DNA from: Vicinamibacterales bacterium | Lineage (GTDB): Bacteria > Acidobacteriota > Vicinamibacteria > Vicinamibacterales > UBA2999 | Assembly: GCA_041394705.1 (NCBI GenBank) | Contig: JAWKHS010000006.1 | Location: 310,001-374,000 of the forward strand | DNA: 64,000 nucleotides | Reading direction: 5' to 3' | Shown: piece by piece, positions 52,373-60,123 of the stretch | How the letters are laid out: every line of letters starts with the position of its first letter | Numbering within the stretch: position 1 is the stretch's first letter | Program-made: the position numbers and the translations under genes | Notes under the pieces: generated by a model | The model's database searches: none | Seen by the model: only the letters and a program-made list of their open reading frames with translations | What the model was told of the DNA's origin: nothing

Positions 52373-53616
52373 CAGAACGACACCGAGAGCGTCGCGCCCA
52401 CCGTGTGCTGCCAGAGTGGCCGGCGCCCGGCCCGCTCCTGCCGGCTGGTGCTGCCCGACACGCTGACGACGGTGCGGCCGAAGAGCACCTCGGCGCCGGC
52501 GCGCAGCGTGTCCGCACCGAGCTGACGCAGTTCGGCCCGGTCGCTCACCTCTTCGCGGCTCGATCCGCGGCTGTACCCGAGCGTCAGGTAGCTCTCGCCG
52601 TCGCTGCGGATGTACCGGCGGACGACACCGTGCACCGACAGCGAGTCCTCGGGACCGTCGTAGTCGGGCACGGAGAACACCTTGCCGGTCACCATCCAGT
52701 TGCCGACGTATTTCGTGAGAGTCCCGACGTAGATGTCCGTCGGCGAGGCGAACGCCAGCCGACGCATGCCCACCGAGGCCTCGAAGCCGTGGCCGACCGA
52801 TTGGTAGAGGTCGGCAGCCATCCGGTAGTCGGGAAAGAGCGTGTCGTCCTTGGCGCGGCCGTAGGACACGAAGCCGTAGGTGCCCGGACGGAAGGTGGGG
52901 TAGAACTCGACCTCGAACAGCCGGTCGTCGAGGCCGAAGCGTTCCGCCCGGCTCACGCGCCCGATCAGGCTGCCCGCCGGCGTCTGACGCGACACCGCGG
53001 TGGACAGCTCGTTCCACGCCGGCCTGTCATCGCTGAAGCGGTCCTCGGCATACCCCAGCGTGACGGTCCACGGGCGGAGCGCCGCGTCGAGCCGTCGCTT
53101 GAGCGCGCGGCCCTGGAGGTGTCCGGGATACCGCCCCAGGAGCGCCGTCACGACCTCCCGCGCCTCGCGCGGTCTCCCGAGGCCGTCGAGCGCACGCGCC
53201 TCGAGCAGCATCCACTCGACGTCGTACGGACGCTGCGCGCGCGCGGTGGCGGCCAGTTCCCTCAGCGTGTCGTAGCGGCCCGTCCACCACGCGACGTTCG
53301 CCAGCGCCACGCGCGCGTCGTTGTAGGTCGGGGCCTGGTCGAGCACCTGCCGGAGCTCCCGTTCCGCGTCGTCGTACTTGCCGTCCCACGAGAGGACCAC
53401 CCCGAGGAGCAGCCGCGCGTCCGCGTCGCGCGGCGAGGCCTGGAGGAGGCCTTCGAGCATCTGCACCGCTTCGGCGCGGTGGCCGGCGACGGCGGCCGAG
53501 CGGGCGGCCGAACGCACGTCGCCCGCCTGCGCCCACGCGGGCTGAGCGGACACCAGGAGGACGGCGATCGCGGCGGCGAGGCCCATCGTCGCGGCTCGGG
53601 TCGGCATTCGCGTCAT
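52372..53616 (-). CDS. YaiO family outer-membrane beta-barrel protein with N-terminal TPR region
   Basis: The 414-residue protein has a signal peptide (to about QPAWAQ) and about four TPR units (about 30-170). A C-terminal barrel of alternating beta strands follows (about 180-414; TVTLGYAEDRFSDDRPAW, FEVEFYPTFRPGTYGFVSYG), ending in LSVSF with a terminal Phe as in outer-membrane proteins. The layout matches YaiO-type proteins, whose function is unknown. It is the first gene of a coupled operon with two TPR proteins and a membrane sulfatase. Confidence 0.88.
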   Translation of the reverse strand: MTRMPTRAATMGLAAAIAVLLVSAQPAWAQAGDVRSAARSAAVAGHRAEAVQMLEGLLQASPRDADARLLLGVVLSWDGKYDDAERELRQVLDQAPTYNDARVALANVAWWTGRYDTLRELAATARAQRPYDVEWMLLEARALDGLGRPREAREVVTALLGRYPGHLQGRALKRRLDAALRPWTVTLGYAEDRFSDDRPAWNELSTAVSRQTPAGSLIGRVSRAERFGLDDRLFEVEFYPTFRPGTYGFVSYGRAKDDTLFPDYRMAADLYQSVGHGFEASVGMRRLAFASPTDIYVGTLTKYVGNWMVTGKVFSVPDYDGPEDSLSVHGVVRRYIRSDGESYLTLGYSRGSSREEVSDRAELRQLGADTLRAGAEVLFGRTVVSVSGSTSRQERAGRRPLWQHTVGATLSVSF

Positions 53617-53754
53617 CTACCTCTGGTTTCGGCCAGCCGGGGACCCGCCTGCAGCGGTCGGCGGCCGATCCGTGAAGGGAACCGTCGCCCGATCTCGTTG
53701 ACCCGGCGCAACTTCCGGCTCGGCGAGTGCCCAGGTCTGCACAGACCCGCGTGG

Positions 53755-53760
53755 TATGAT
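53755..53760 (+). promoter_or_regulatory. -10 box (TATGAT) of nuoG
   Basis: TATGAT ends 10 nt before ATG 53771. The ATG inside the box (53756) is in frame, but it would place the start codon within the promoter, so 53771 is preferred. Confidence 0.55.
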
Positions 53761-53770
53761 CCGCTCCGCC

Positions 53771-55603
53771 ATGGAACAGGTGACGCTCACGATCGACGGC
53801 ATGCCGGTCACGGTGCCCAAGGGCACGACGGTGCTGCAGGCCGCCATTCGGGCCGGCATTCAGGTGCCCTACTACTGCTACCACCCGGGGTTGGGGATCG
53901 ACGCGTCGTGCCGCGTGTGCCTGGTGAAGATCGAGAAGATGCCGAAGCTGCAGACGTCGTGCTCGACGCCGGTGGCCGAGGGCATGGTGGTGCACACGCA
54001 GGACGCCGAGAGCGTGGATGCCCGTGCCGGGGTGTTCGAGTTCCTGCTCATCAATCACCCGCTCGACTGCCCCGTCTGTGACAAGGGCGGCGAGTGCCCG
54101 CTGCAGGACTTCTCGTACTCGTTCGGGAACGTCCAGAGCCGCATGGACTTTCCGCGGCGCACGTTCGACGGGGAGGGCGTGAAGGCGGACGTGGATTTCG
54201 GACCGACCCTGATGCTCAACCGCAACCGCTGCATCATGTGCACGCGGTGCGCGCGCTTCATGCGCGAGGTGGACGGCGACGCTCAGATTGGCGTGATCGA
54301 TCGCGGCAATGGAAGCGAGATCGCCACCTTCAACGAACAGGGCGTGCACTCGCTGCTGTCGGGCAACCTCATGGACGTGTGCCCGGTCGGCGCCATCACC
54401 ACGAAGCAGTACCGGTTCCGGTCGCGGCCGTGGGACAACCCGAGCGCCGTGGACACCATCTGCACCGGCTGCTCGAAGGGCTGCGCGACGACGGCGTGGC
54501 TCCGGGCCAAGCCCGAATGGGCGAAGGGCTCGCGGCTCGTGCGCGTCACCCCGCGCTACAACCCCGAGGTGAACGGCTACTGGATGTGCGACATCGGCCG
54601 CTTCCAGTACGGGTGGGTCGAGAGTGACGACCGGCTCCGCCGCCCCGAGATGCGGACCCGCGACGGGGTGGTCCAGCCCGCCACGTGGAAGGACGCGCTC
54701 TCGCGCGTCCGCGACCTGCTGAACGACGCCGGCCGCCGCGATCCGGCGTCGGTGCGTTTCCTGGCGTCCGCGCACGCGAGCCTCGAAGAGCTGTTTCTCC
54801 TGAAGCGCATCGCGGTCGAGCTGAAGGGAGAAGCCGGCGCGGCCCACGTCACCGTGTCCTGGCGCCGCTCGGCCAAGTCGCAGCCCGCCGGCACGCAGTT
54901 CGTCATCCCGCCGACCGACGCCCCGAACGTGCTCGGTGCCCGCGATCTCGACCTGGCCGTGGGCGCCGGGCTGGACGGCTCCGCCGATCTCTCGGTGCTC
55001 CGCGCCGCCGCCGACGCCGGCGCCGTGGACGTCCTCTACGTGGTCGATCCCGGCCCGGGTGGCTCCCTGGGCGACACCGACTGGGTGGTCGACGCCCGGA
55101 CGGCCGGCCGCATCAAGGCGCTCGTGTACCAGGGCGTGCTGGCCGGTCCTCTGGCCGCGGCGGCCGACGTGGTCCTGCCGGGCGCGGCCTGGGTCGAGAA
55201 GGACGGCTGCTTCACGAACGATCAGGGACGGCTCCAGGCCGCATCGAAAGCCCTTGTGACTCCTGGCGACGCGGTGGAAGACTGGCAGATCCTCACGAGC
55301 GTCGGTGCGGCTCTGGGCCTGCCCATGGCCTACGACACGGGCGCCGCCGTTCGCGAAGACCTGGCGCGCGCGCTGGCCCCTCAGCCTGAATACGCGGGTC
55401 TCGGCGAGCAGACGTTCAACCGACCGGTGAGCGCCGAGACGTGGCTCCAGGCGTCGAACCCGTCCGAGCGCTGGAAGTGGGAAGTGATGTACCGCGACCT
55501 GCCGCCGGTGAAGGGCCACAACGTCCAGATGGAACACGCGGCCAAGCCGTCGGCCATTCCGCTGCGCCTCGTGACCGAGGAGCTGGGCCGCGGATCCGAC
55601 TAG
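53771..55603 (+). CDS. nuoG: NuoG-like NADH-quinone oxidoreductase subunit G
   Basis: The 610-residue protein has an N-terminal [2Fe-2S] ferredoxin domain (Cys36, 47, 50, 64). A His-ligated [4Fe-4S] site (H96, C100, C103, C109) and a second [4Fe-4S] site (C154, C157, C160, C204) follow. A further CxxCxxxC...C set (C231, C234, C238, C273) fits the extra cluster N7. A molybdopterin-oxidoreductase-like domain is next, with AAAADVVLPGAAWVEKDGCFTN. It is shorter than E. coli NuoG (about 900). No other nuo gene is in the window, so it is a lone subunit here. Confidence 0.92.
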   Translation: MEQVTLTIDGMPVTVPKGTTVLQAAIRAGIQVPYYCYHPGLGIDASCRVCLVKIEKMPKLQTSCSTPVAEGMVVHTQDAESVDARAGVFEFLLINHPLDCPVCDKGGECPLQDFSYSFGNVQSRMDFPRRTFDGEGVKADVDFGPTLMLNRNRCIMCTRCARFMREVDGDAQIGVIDRGNGSEIATFNEQGVHSLLSGNLMDVCPVGAITTKQYRFRSRPWDNPSAVDTICTGCSKGCATTAWLRAKPEWAKGSRLVRVTPRYNPEVNGYWMCDIGRFQYGWVESDDRLRRPEMRTRDGVVQPATWKDALSRVRDLLNDAGRRDPASVRFLASAHASLEELFLLKRIAVELKGEAGAAHVTVSWRRSAKSQPAGTQFVIPPTDAPNVLGARDLDLAVGAGLDGSADLSVLRAAADAGAVDVLYVVDPGPGGSLGDTDWVVDARTAGRIKALVYQGVLAGPLAAAADVVLPGAAWVEKDGCFTNDQGRLQAASKALVTPGDAVEDWQILTSVGAALGLPMAYDTGAAVREDLARALAPQPEYAGLGEQTFNRPVSAETWLQASNPSERWKWEVMYRDLPPVKGHNVQMEHAAKPSAIPLRLVTEELGRGSD

Positions 55604-55633
55604 GGTCCGGCCGTCCATCGATTCCGGCACGGC

Positions 55634-56833
55634 ATGCGACGTCCCATCGTTCGCTGGTCGGTCTTCGTGACGTCCGTCGCGGTGGCGGCGGGCTGCTGCT
55701 ACTGGGCGGTGCGCCTCGAGCAGCGGGCCGCGGAACAACGCCGCGTCCAGACGGCGGCGACGGCCGACGGGCGGGCCATCCAGGGCGCCCTCACCGACGC
55801 GCGGCGCGCCTTGAGCGCGATGGCCTCGCCGGGCCAGGCCGCCGTGAGCTGGAGCCGGCAGGCCACGACCTCGATCGAGGCCGTGCGCTCCCGGCTGGGC
55901 ACGTTGTCGGGCGTCGAAGGCGCCGCCGCGCTGAAAGGCCTGTCGGAGCGCCTGGACCGCTTGACGGATGCCGAGACGCGGGTGCGCGACAACGCCGTCG
56001 GCGGGCGGCCGCTCATGGCGAGCGACGTCGCGTTCGGCGAGGCCCTGCCCCACGTCGATGCCATCGACTCGCAGGTGGCGGACACCGTCTCGGCCATCTC
56101 GAACGGGGCCGACCGCGCGGTGGCCGCAGCGCGTGACGGCCAGCTGGCGGCCCTCGCCGGCGCGCTGGCCGCCCTGGGGCTCGCGGCCCTGATCCTGGTG
56201 CCCGTACCCGGGCGGCGGGAGCCGTCCAGCACCGAGAGCGAGGCGCCGGCGACTGAGCCCGCCCGCGGCACCCTGGACCTGTCGCTCCGCCCCGCCGACG
56301 CCCCTCCCTCGAAAGCCATGCCGGCGCGCCCGGCGCCCGACCTCGCGCCGCTCGCGGCGCTCGCGGCGGTCTGCGATGGCCTTGCCGGCCTGGCACGCGG
56401 CGACGAGCTCCCGGCCATGCTCGACCAGGCTCGGACCGCGCTGGCCGCTCGCGGCCTGGCGGTGTGGCTGACCGACGGCGATCGCACCGCACTGCAGGTC
56501 GTGGCGTCCGCCGGCTACGACGTTCGCGTGGTCCGACGATTCCCGGCCGTGCTGGTGTCGGACAACAACCCGACGTCCAGGGCGTACGCCACCGGGGGTC
56601 CGGTGGTGACAGCGGCCGGGGCCGGCCAGCCGGCCGCGGTCACGGTGCCGATCAAGGGCGCGAGGGGCACGGCCGGCGTGCTGTCGGCCGAGTTGATCGA
56701 TGGGCGGATCGGCGACGACGAGACGGTCGCCCGCGCGCGCATCGTCGCGGCGCAGCTGGCCGGGCTCGTCGAGCCCCTGCCTCGTCGCGAGCGACAGGAC
56801 GCGCCGCCGGCCGAGCGCGCCGAGAACGCCTGA
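55634..56833 (+). CDS. Membrane protein with periplasmic helical region and C-terminal GAF-like domain
   Basis: The 399-residue protein has a transmembrane segment at about 8-27, a helical region to about 165 and a second transmembrane segment at about 170-190. A Pro-rich linker follows, then a region of about 140 residues that looks like a GAF domain (LAVWLTDGDRTALQVVASAGYD, VPIKGARGTAGVLSAEL). The topology resembles a chemoreceptor-type sensor without an output domain. I do not recognise the family. It follows nuoG by 30 nt on the same strand. Confidence 0.72.
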   Translation: MRRPIVRWSVFVTSVAVAAGCCYWAVRLEQRAAEQRRVQTAATADGRAIQGALTDARRALSAMASPGQAAVSWSRQATTSIEAVRSRLGTLSGVEGAAALKGLSERLDRLTDAETRVRDNAVGGRPLMASDVAFGEALPHVDAIDSQVADTVSAISNGADRAVAAARDGQLAALAGALAALGLAALILVPVPGRREPSSTESEAPATEPARGTLDLSLRPADAPPSKAMPARPAPDLAPLAALAAVCDGLAGLARGDELPAMLDQARTALAARGLAVWLTDGDRTALQVVASAGYDVRVVRRFPAVLVSDNNPTSRAYATGGPVVTAAGAGQPAAVTVPIKGARGTAGVLSAELIDGRIGDDETVARARIVAAQLAGLVEPLPRRERQDAPPAERAENA

Positions 56834-56885
56834 CGGGCGCCCACGCCGCGGTCGGTCGTCCCCGGCACGTTCGCCGTTCGCGCGA

Positions 56886-57815
56886 TCAGGCCGGCCGCCG
56901 GGACCGCCGTCTCTGTTCGCTCGCGGGCCGGTCGATCGTCGCCTTGAGCGTCACCGGCTTGCGATCCCGAATGATGTCCAGCGTGACCTCGCCGCTCTCC
57001 GGGGCGGCGGCGAGCGCGTCCATCAGGCCGCGGGCGTCCCTGACGGACGTGCCATTCACGGTGGTGATGACGTCGCCCGCCTTGACGCCGGCGCGCACCG
57101 CCGGGGAGTCGTCGGTGACGCTGGCGACCAGCACGCCGCCGCTCGTGGCGCCGAAGTAGTCGGCCAGCTGATCGCCGAGCGTCTCCACCTGCACGCCGAG
57201 CCGCGCTCGGCCGCCGAGCGCCGGCCGGCCGTCGAACCGGAAGTTGAAGGCGGGCCCGGCGAGCTCGGGAAGCTCGCGGAGGCGGGGCAGGCTGCGCTCG
57301 AGCTCTTCCCGGATCTGCGGGCCGAGCCGGGCGGTCCATCCGAACTCGGCGTTCTGGGGCGTGATGTCGAACGTCTGGCGGGCCGTCCCTCGCCGGACGG
57401 TCATCTGCACGGAGCGGCCTGACGGCGTCTCCTGGACGAGCCGCGAGAACTGGCGCGCGCTGCGCACCTGCTCGCCGTCGAACTCGAGGACCACGTCACC
57501 TTCCTTCACGCCGGCCCTGGCAGCGGCGCTGTCTTCCTGCACCTCGTCGACGCGCACGCCCCTGGCGCCTGCCTCGTCCGCGTCGCTGACCATCACGCCA
57601 AGCTGGCTTCCGCGGCCGTCGAGAGCGAAGACCTGCCGTTCGCCGTCGCCGGCGATGAAGACGCCGGTGCCGCGCCGGCCGTCGGGCTGATCGGTTCGCT
57701 CTCCGCGGGTACTCCACGTCTGCCCGTCACCAGTGCGCGCGGCGAGGCCTGCCACGGCGACAGCAACCGCTGTCGCGAGCAGGCCGGTGATGACGACCGT
57801 TCGATGCCTCTTCAT
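56886..57815 (-). CDS. Double PDZ domain exported protein
   Basis: The 309-residue protein has a signal or anchor segment (TVVITGLLATAVAVAVAGLAA) and two PDZ domains. The first is at about 70-155 (QLGVMVSDADEAGARGVRVDEV, AGVKEGDVVLEFDGEQV), the second at about 205-300 (RLGVQVETLGDQLADYF, AGVKAGDVITTVNGTSV). No trypsin-like protease domain precedes them, unlike DegP. A spacer region lies between the domains. ATG at 57815 has a GAGGAGAG ribosome site. It may be an adaptor that presents envelope proteins to a protease. Confidence 0.88.
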   Translation of the reverse strand: MKRHRTVVITGLLATAVAVAVAGLAARTGDGQTWSTRGERTDQPDGRRGTGVFIAGDGERQVFALDGRGSQLGVMVSDADEAGARGVRVDEVQEDSAAARAGVKEGDVVLEFDGEQVRSARQFSRLVQETPSGRSVQMTVRRGTARQTFDITPQNAEFGWTARLGPQIREELERSLPRLRELPELAGPAFNFRFDGRPALGGRARLGVQVETLGDQLADYFGATSGGVLVASVTDDSPAVRAGVKAGDVITTVNGTSVRDARGLMDALAAAPESGEVTLDIIRDRKPVTLKATIDRPASEQRRRSRRPA

Positions 57816-57933
57816 GTCGGCTCTCCTCGATGACGCGGGGCCCTGGCGGCGCGCCGCCAGGGGTCCCGTGGTCCCTTCCATCAGACGCCGCGCCAGGAAT
57901 GTTGGCCGGCGGGAGGCCGGGCAGAGCCGGCCG

Positions 57934-57939
57934 TATACT
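57934..57939 (+). promoter_or_regulatory. -10 box (TATACT) of glnA
   Basis: TATACT ends 13 nt before ATG 57953, with no Shine-Dalgarno between them. A very short 5' leader is expected. Confidence 0.5.
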
Positions 57940-57952
57940 GGCGCTGCCGCCC

Positions 57953-59278
57953 ATGGACCGAAAAGCCGAGATTCTCGAGCGCGCGGGACGCGAAGGGGTG
58001 AAGTTCCTGCGGTTGCAGTTCACCGACATCCTCGGCGTCGTGAAGAACGTGGAGGTGCCCGACCGGCAGTTCGCTGACGCGCTCGACGGTCAGGTGCTCT
58101 TCGACGGTTCGTCGATCGAGGGCTTCGTCCGCATCGAAGAGTCCGACATGTACCTGAAGCCGGACCTGGACACGTTCCAGGTCCTCCCGTGGCCGGACGC
58201 GAGCGGCGCCAAGGTGGGCAGCGTCACGTGCGATATCGCGAATCCGGACGGCTCGCCGTTCGAGGGATGCCCGCGCTCGGCCCTGAAGCGGGCGATCGCC
58301 CGCGCCAGGGTGATGGACTTCCGCATGGTCGCGGGCCCCGAGGCGGAGTTCTTCCTGTTCCAGCGCGCCGACAGCGGACCGACCACCGTCACCCACGACA
58401 CGGCGGGGTACTTCGACCTGGCGCCGGTGGACAAGGGCGAGGACGTGCGGCGCGAGATCGTGCTGGCACTGGAGCAGATGGGATTCACCGTGGAAGCGGC
58501 CCATCACGAAGTGGCGCCGGGACAGCACGAAGTGGACTTCCGCTACGACGACGTGCTGCGCACGGCCGACAACATCAGCACCTTCCGCTTCATCGTGAAG
58601 AACGTCGCCCAGCGCAACGGCCTGCACGCCACCTTCATGCCGAAGCCGATCTTCGGCGTGAACGGATCGGGCATGCACACCCACCAGACGCTGCGGAAGG
58701 GCGAGGCCAACGCCTTCTTCGACCCTGATCGTGAGTGGCAGTTGAGCGCGGCCTGTCTCCACTACATCGGCGGCCTGCTGCGCCACGCGCGCGCCTACTG
58801 CGCGGTGACGAACCCGCTCGTCAACTCCTACAAGCGACTGGTGCCCGGGCACGAGGCGCCCACGGCCGTGGCGTGGTCCGAGCGCAACCGCAGCCCGCTC
58901 GTCCGTGTCCCGGCCGCCCGCGGCGATGCCACCCGCGTCGAGCTGCGCCTCCCCGACCCCTCCTGCAACCCCTACCTCGCCCTGACGCTCATGCTGCGGG
59001 CCGGCATCGACGGCATCGTGCACGAGATGGACCCGGGTCCGCCGGTCAACAAGAACATCTTCAAGATGAGCCACAGGGAGCGGCGGCACCTGCGCATCGA
59101 CGACCTGCCGTCCACCCTGGCCGAAGCGCTCGACGAGCTGGAGAAGAGCGAGCTCGTCCGGGACGCACTTGGGGACCACATCTTCGCGCACTTCCTGGCC
59201 GCCAAGCGGGACGAGTGGGACGCGTACATCCGGCACGTCTCGCCTTGGGAACGGGATCGCTACCTGAGCGTCTACTGA
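57953..59278 (+). CDS. glnA: Glutamine synthetase, type I-alpha
   Basis: The 441-residue enzyme makes glutamine from glutamate, ammonia and ATP as a dodecamer. Family marks are FDGSSIEGF (about 48-56), AGPEAEFFLF, GSGMHTHQTL, NPLVNSYKRLVPGHEAP and SPLVRVPAARG. It is of the short GSI-alpha kind. The segment that holds the adenylylated Tyr in enteric GSI-beta reads KNIFKMSHRERR here, with Phe at that site, so GlnE-type control is not expected. No glnR or PII gene is adjacent. Confidence 0.96.
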   Translation: MDRKAEILERAGREGVKFLRLQFTDILGVVKNVEVPDRQFADALDGQVLFDGSSIEGFVRIEESDMYLKPDLDTFQVLPWPDASGAKVGSVTCDIANPDGSPFEGCPRSALKRAIARARVMDFRMVAGPEAEFFLFQRADSGPTTVTHDTAGYFDLAPVDKGEDVRREIVLALEQMGFTVEAAHHEVAPGQHEVDFRYDDVLRTADNISTFRFIVKNVAQRNGLHATFMPKPIFGVNGSGMHTHQTLRKGEANAFFDPDREWQLSAACLHYIGGLLRHARAYCAVTNPLVNSYKRLVPGHEAPTAVAWSERNRSPLVRVPAARGDATRVELRLPDPSCNPYLALTLMLRAGIDGIVHEMDPGPPVNKNIFKMSHRERRHLRIDDLPSTLAEALDELEKSELVRDALGDHIFAHFLAAKRDEWDAYIRHVSPWERDRYLSVY

Positions 59279-59601
59279 ACGGCGCCGGCGATGGACCCGG
59301 CCGAGCCTCGGCGACCCCGGTCGGTCCCCCGCGGAGGTCAGGCGTCCCTGCTCAAGGACGGCCAGATGCGACGGTCGAGGCGCCCTGCGTCGACTCACCC
59401 GTGAAGAAGCCCCGAGTTTCCGCGGAAATCCTTCGATCACGTCCCGATCGCCGGCCTCGGCACGTCTCTTGATTGTGAGTAGGATCGAGCGCGGCGGATC
59501 ACCGGGGTGCGCTTCATCAGGCAGGCGCTGGCATCGCCGCATCCCGGCAGCACGTTCACGATCCGTTGCGCTCACCGACAACGCCCACAGGAGGGCCACC
59601 A
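59279..59601. other. Non-coding gap between glnA and the small lipoprotein gene
   Basis: This 323-nt stretch has no credible gene. It holds a perfect 12-bp palindrome TTTCCGCGGAAA (59417-59428), an isolated TAGGAT box (59480-59485), and a GGAGGG ribosome site at its right end for the ATG at 59602. No terminator with a T-tract follows glnA. Confidence 0.6.
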
Positions 59602-59970
59602 ATGCGCGTCCCGTTGAAGATCGTCTGGTCGGCCGCAGCGCTGCTCGTCGTCGTGATGCTCGCCGGGGCGTGCGCTTCCGTCCCGGGCCGTCCCGCCATT
59701 CAGCAGGTGCAGTCGCAGCCCGGGCGGTTCGTCGACCATTCGGTCACCTTGACCGGCACGGTCACGACGTCCTGGGGCGTGCCGCTCGTGGGCTTCAACG
59801 TCTACCGCATCGACGACGGCACCGGCGAAATCACGGTGGTCTCGACCGACAAGCGGGTTCCAGGCAGGGGAGCGCGCGTGGAGGTCCGCGGGAAGGTCCA
59901 GGACGTGGCCGTGCTCGGCGGACGCCCCCTGGGGCTCCATGTCAGGGAGCAGCGGATTCGCTATCGCTAG
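59602..59970 (+). CDS. Small lipoprotein, possible OB-fold
   Basis: The 122-residue protein has a lipoprotein signal with lipobox LAGAC (Cys24). The mature part of about 98 residues is beta-rich (VTLTGTVTTSWGVPLVGFNVYRIDDGTG, ARVEVRGKVQDVAVLGG), resembling small bacterial OB-fold proteins. No function can be given. GGAGGG lies 7 nt before the ATG. Confidence 0.75.
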   Translation: MRVPLKIVWSAAALLVVVMLAGACASVPGRPAIQQVQSQPGRFVDHSVTLTGTVTTSWGVPLVGFNVYRIDDGTGEITVVSTDKRVPGRGARVEVRGKVQDVAVLGGRPLGLHVREQRIRYR

Positions 59971-59993
59971 TTAAGTGACTGACCAAGAAAGAC

Positions 59994-60088
59994 TTCGAAG
60001 GCCGTTGAACCGTAGCCGCAGCGCGGAGAAGGCTTTCGAATCGCGCCGGGTCGACGATGTCCCACGTCGGCCCGGCGCTTCTTCTTTG
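59994..60088 (+). ncRNA. Two-hairpin element ending in an intrinsic terminator (candidate small RNA)
   Basis: A 10-bp stem TTCGAAGGCC (59994-60003)/GGCTTTCGAA (60031-60040) is followed at once by a 14-bp terminator stem. The terminator is GCGCCGGG-T-CGACG (60043-60056) paired with CGTCG-G-CCCGGCGC (60065-60078), with an 8-nt loop and then TTCTTCTTTG. It may end the lipoprotein mRNA or be the 3' end of a small RNA. Confidence 0.5.
60043..60088 (+). terminator. Rho-independent terminator before atpB
   Basis: The 14-bp GC-rich stem includes one T-G wobble, has an 8-nt loop and is followed by a T-rich tail. It is the best intrinsic terminator in the window and isolates atpB from upstream transcription. 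Confidence 0.75.
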
Positions 60089-60114
60089 CCCGACCTTGTG
60101 AAATCAGGTACAAT
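60086..60114 (+). promoter_or_regulatory. atpB promoter
   Basis: TTGCCC (60086-60091) and TACAAT (60109-60114) are spaced by 17 bp. The -10 ends 9 nt before the GTG start, with no Shine-Dalgarno. The -35 overlaps the T-rich tail of the upstream terminator. Confidence 0.6.
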
Positions 60115-60123
60115 CGACCGCTC

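Noticed and set aside
53756..53770. ATG at 53756 as nuoG start
   Set aside because: This ATG lies inside the TATGAT promoter box. The ATG at 53771 begins the ferredoxin domain directly.
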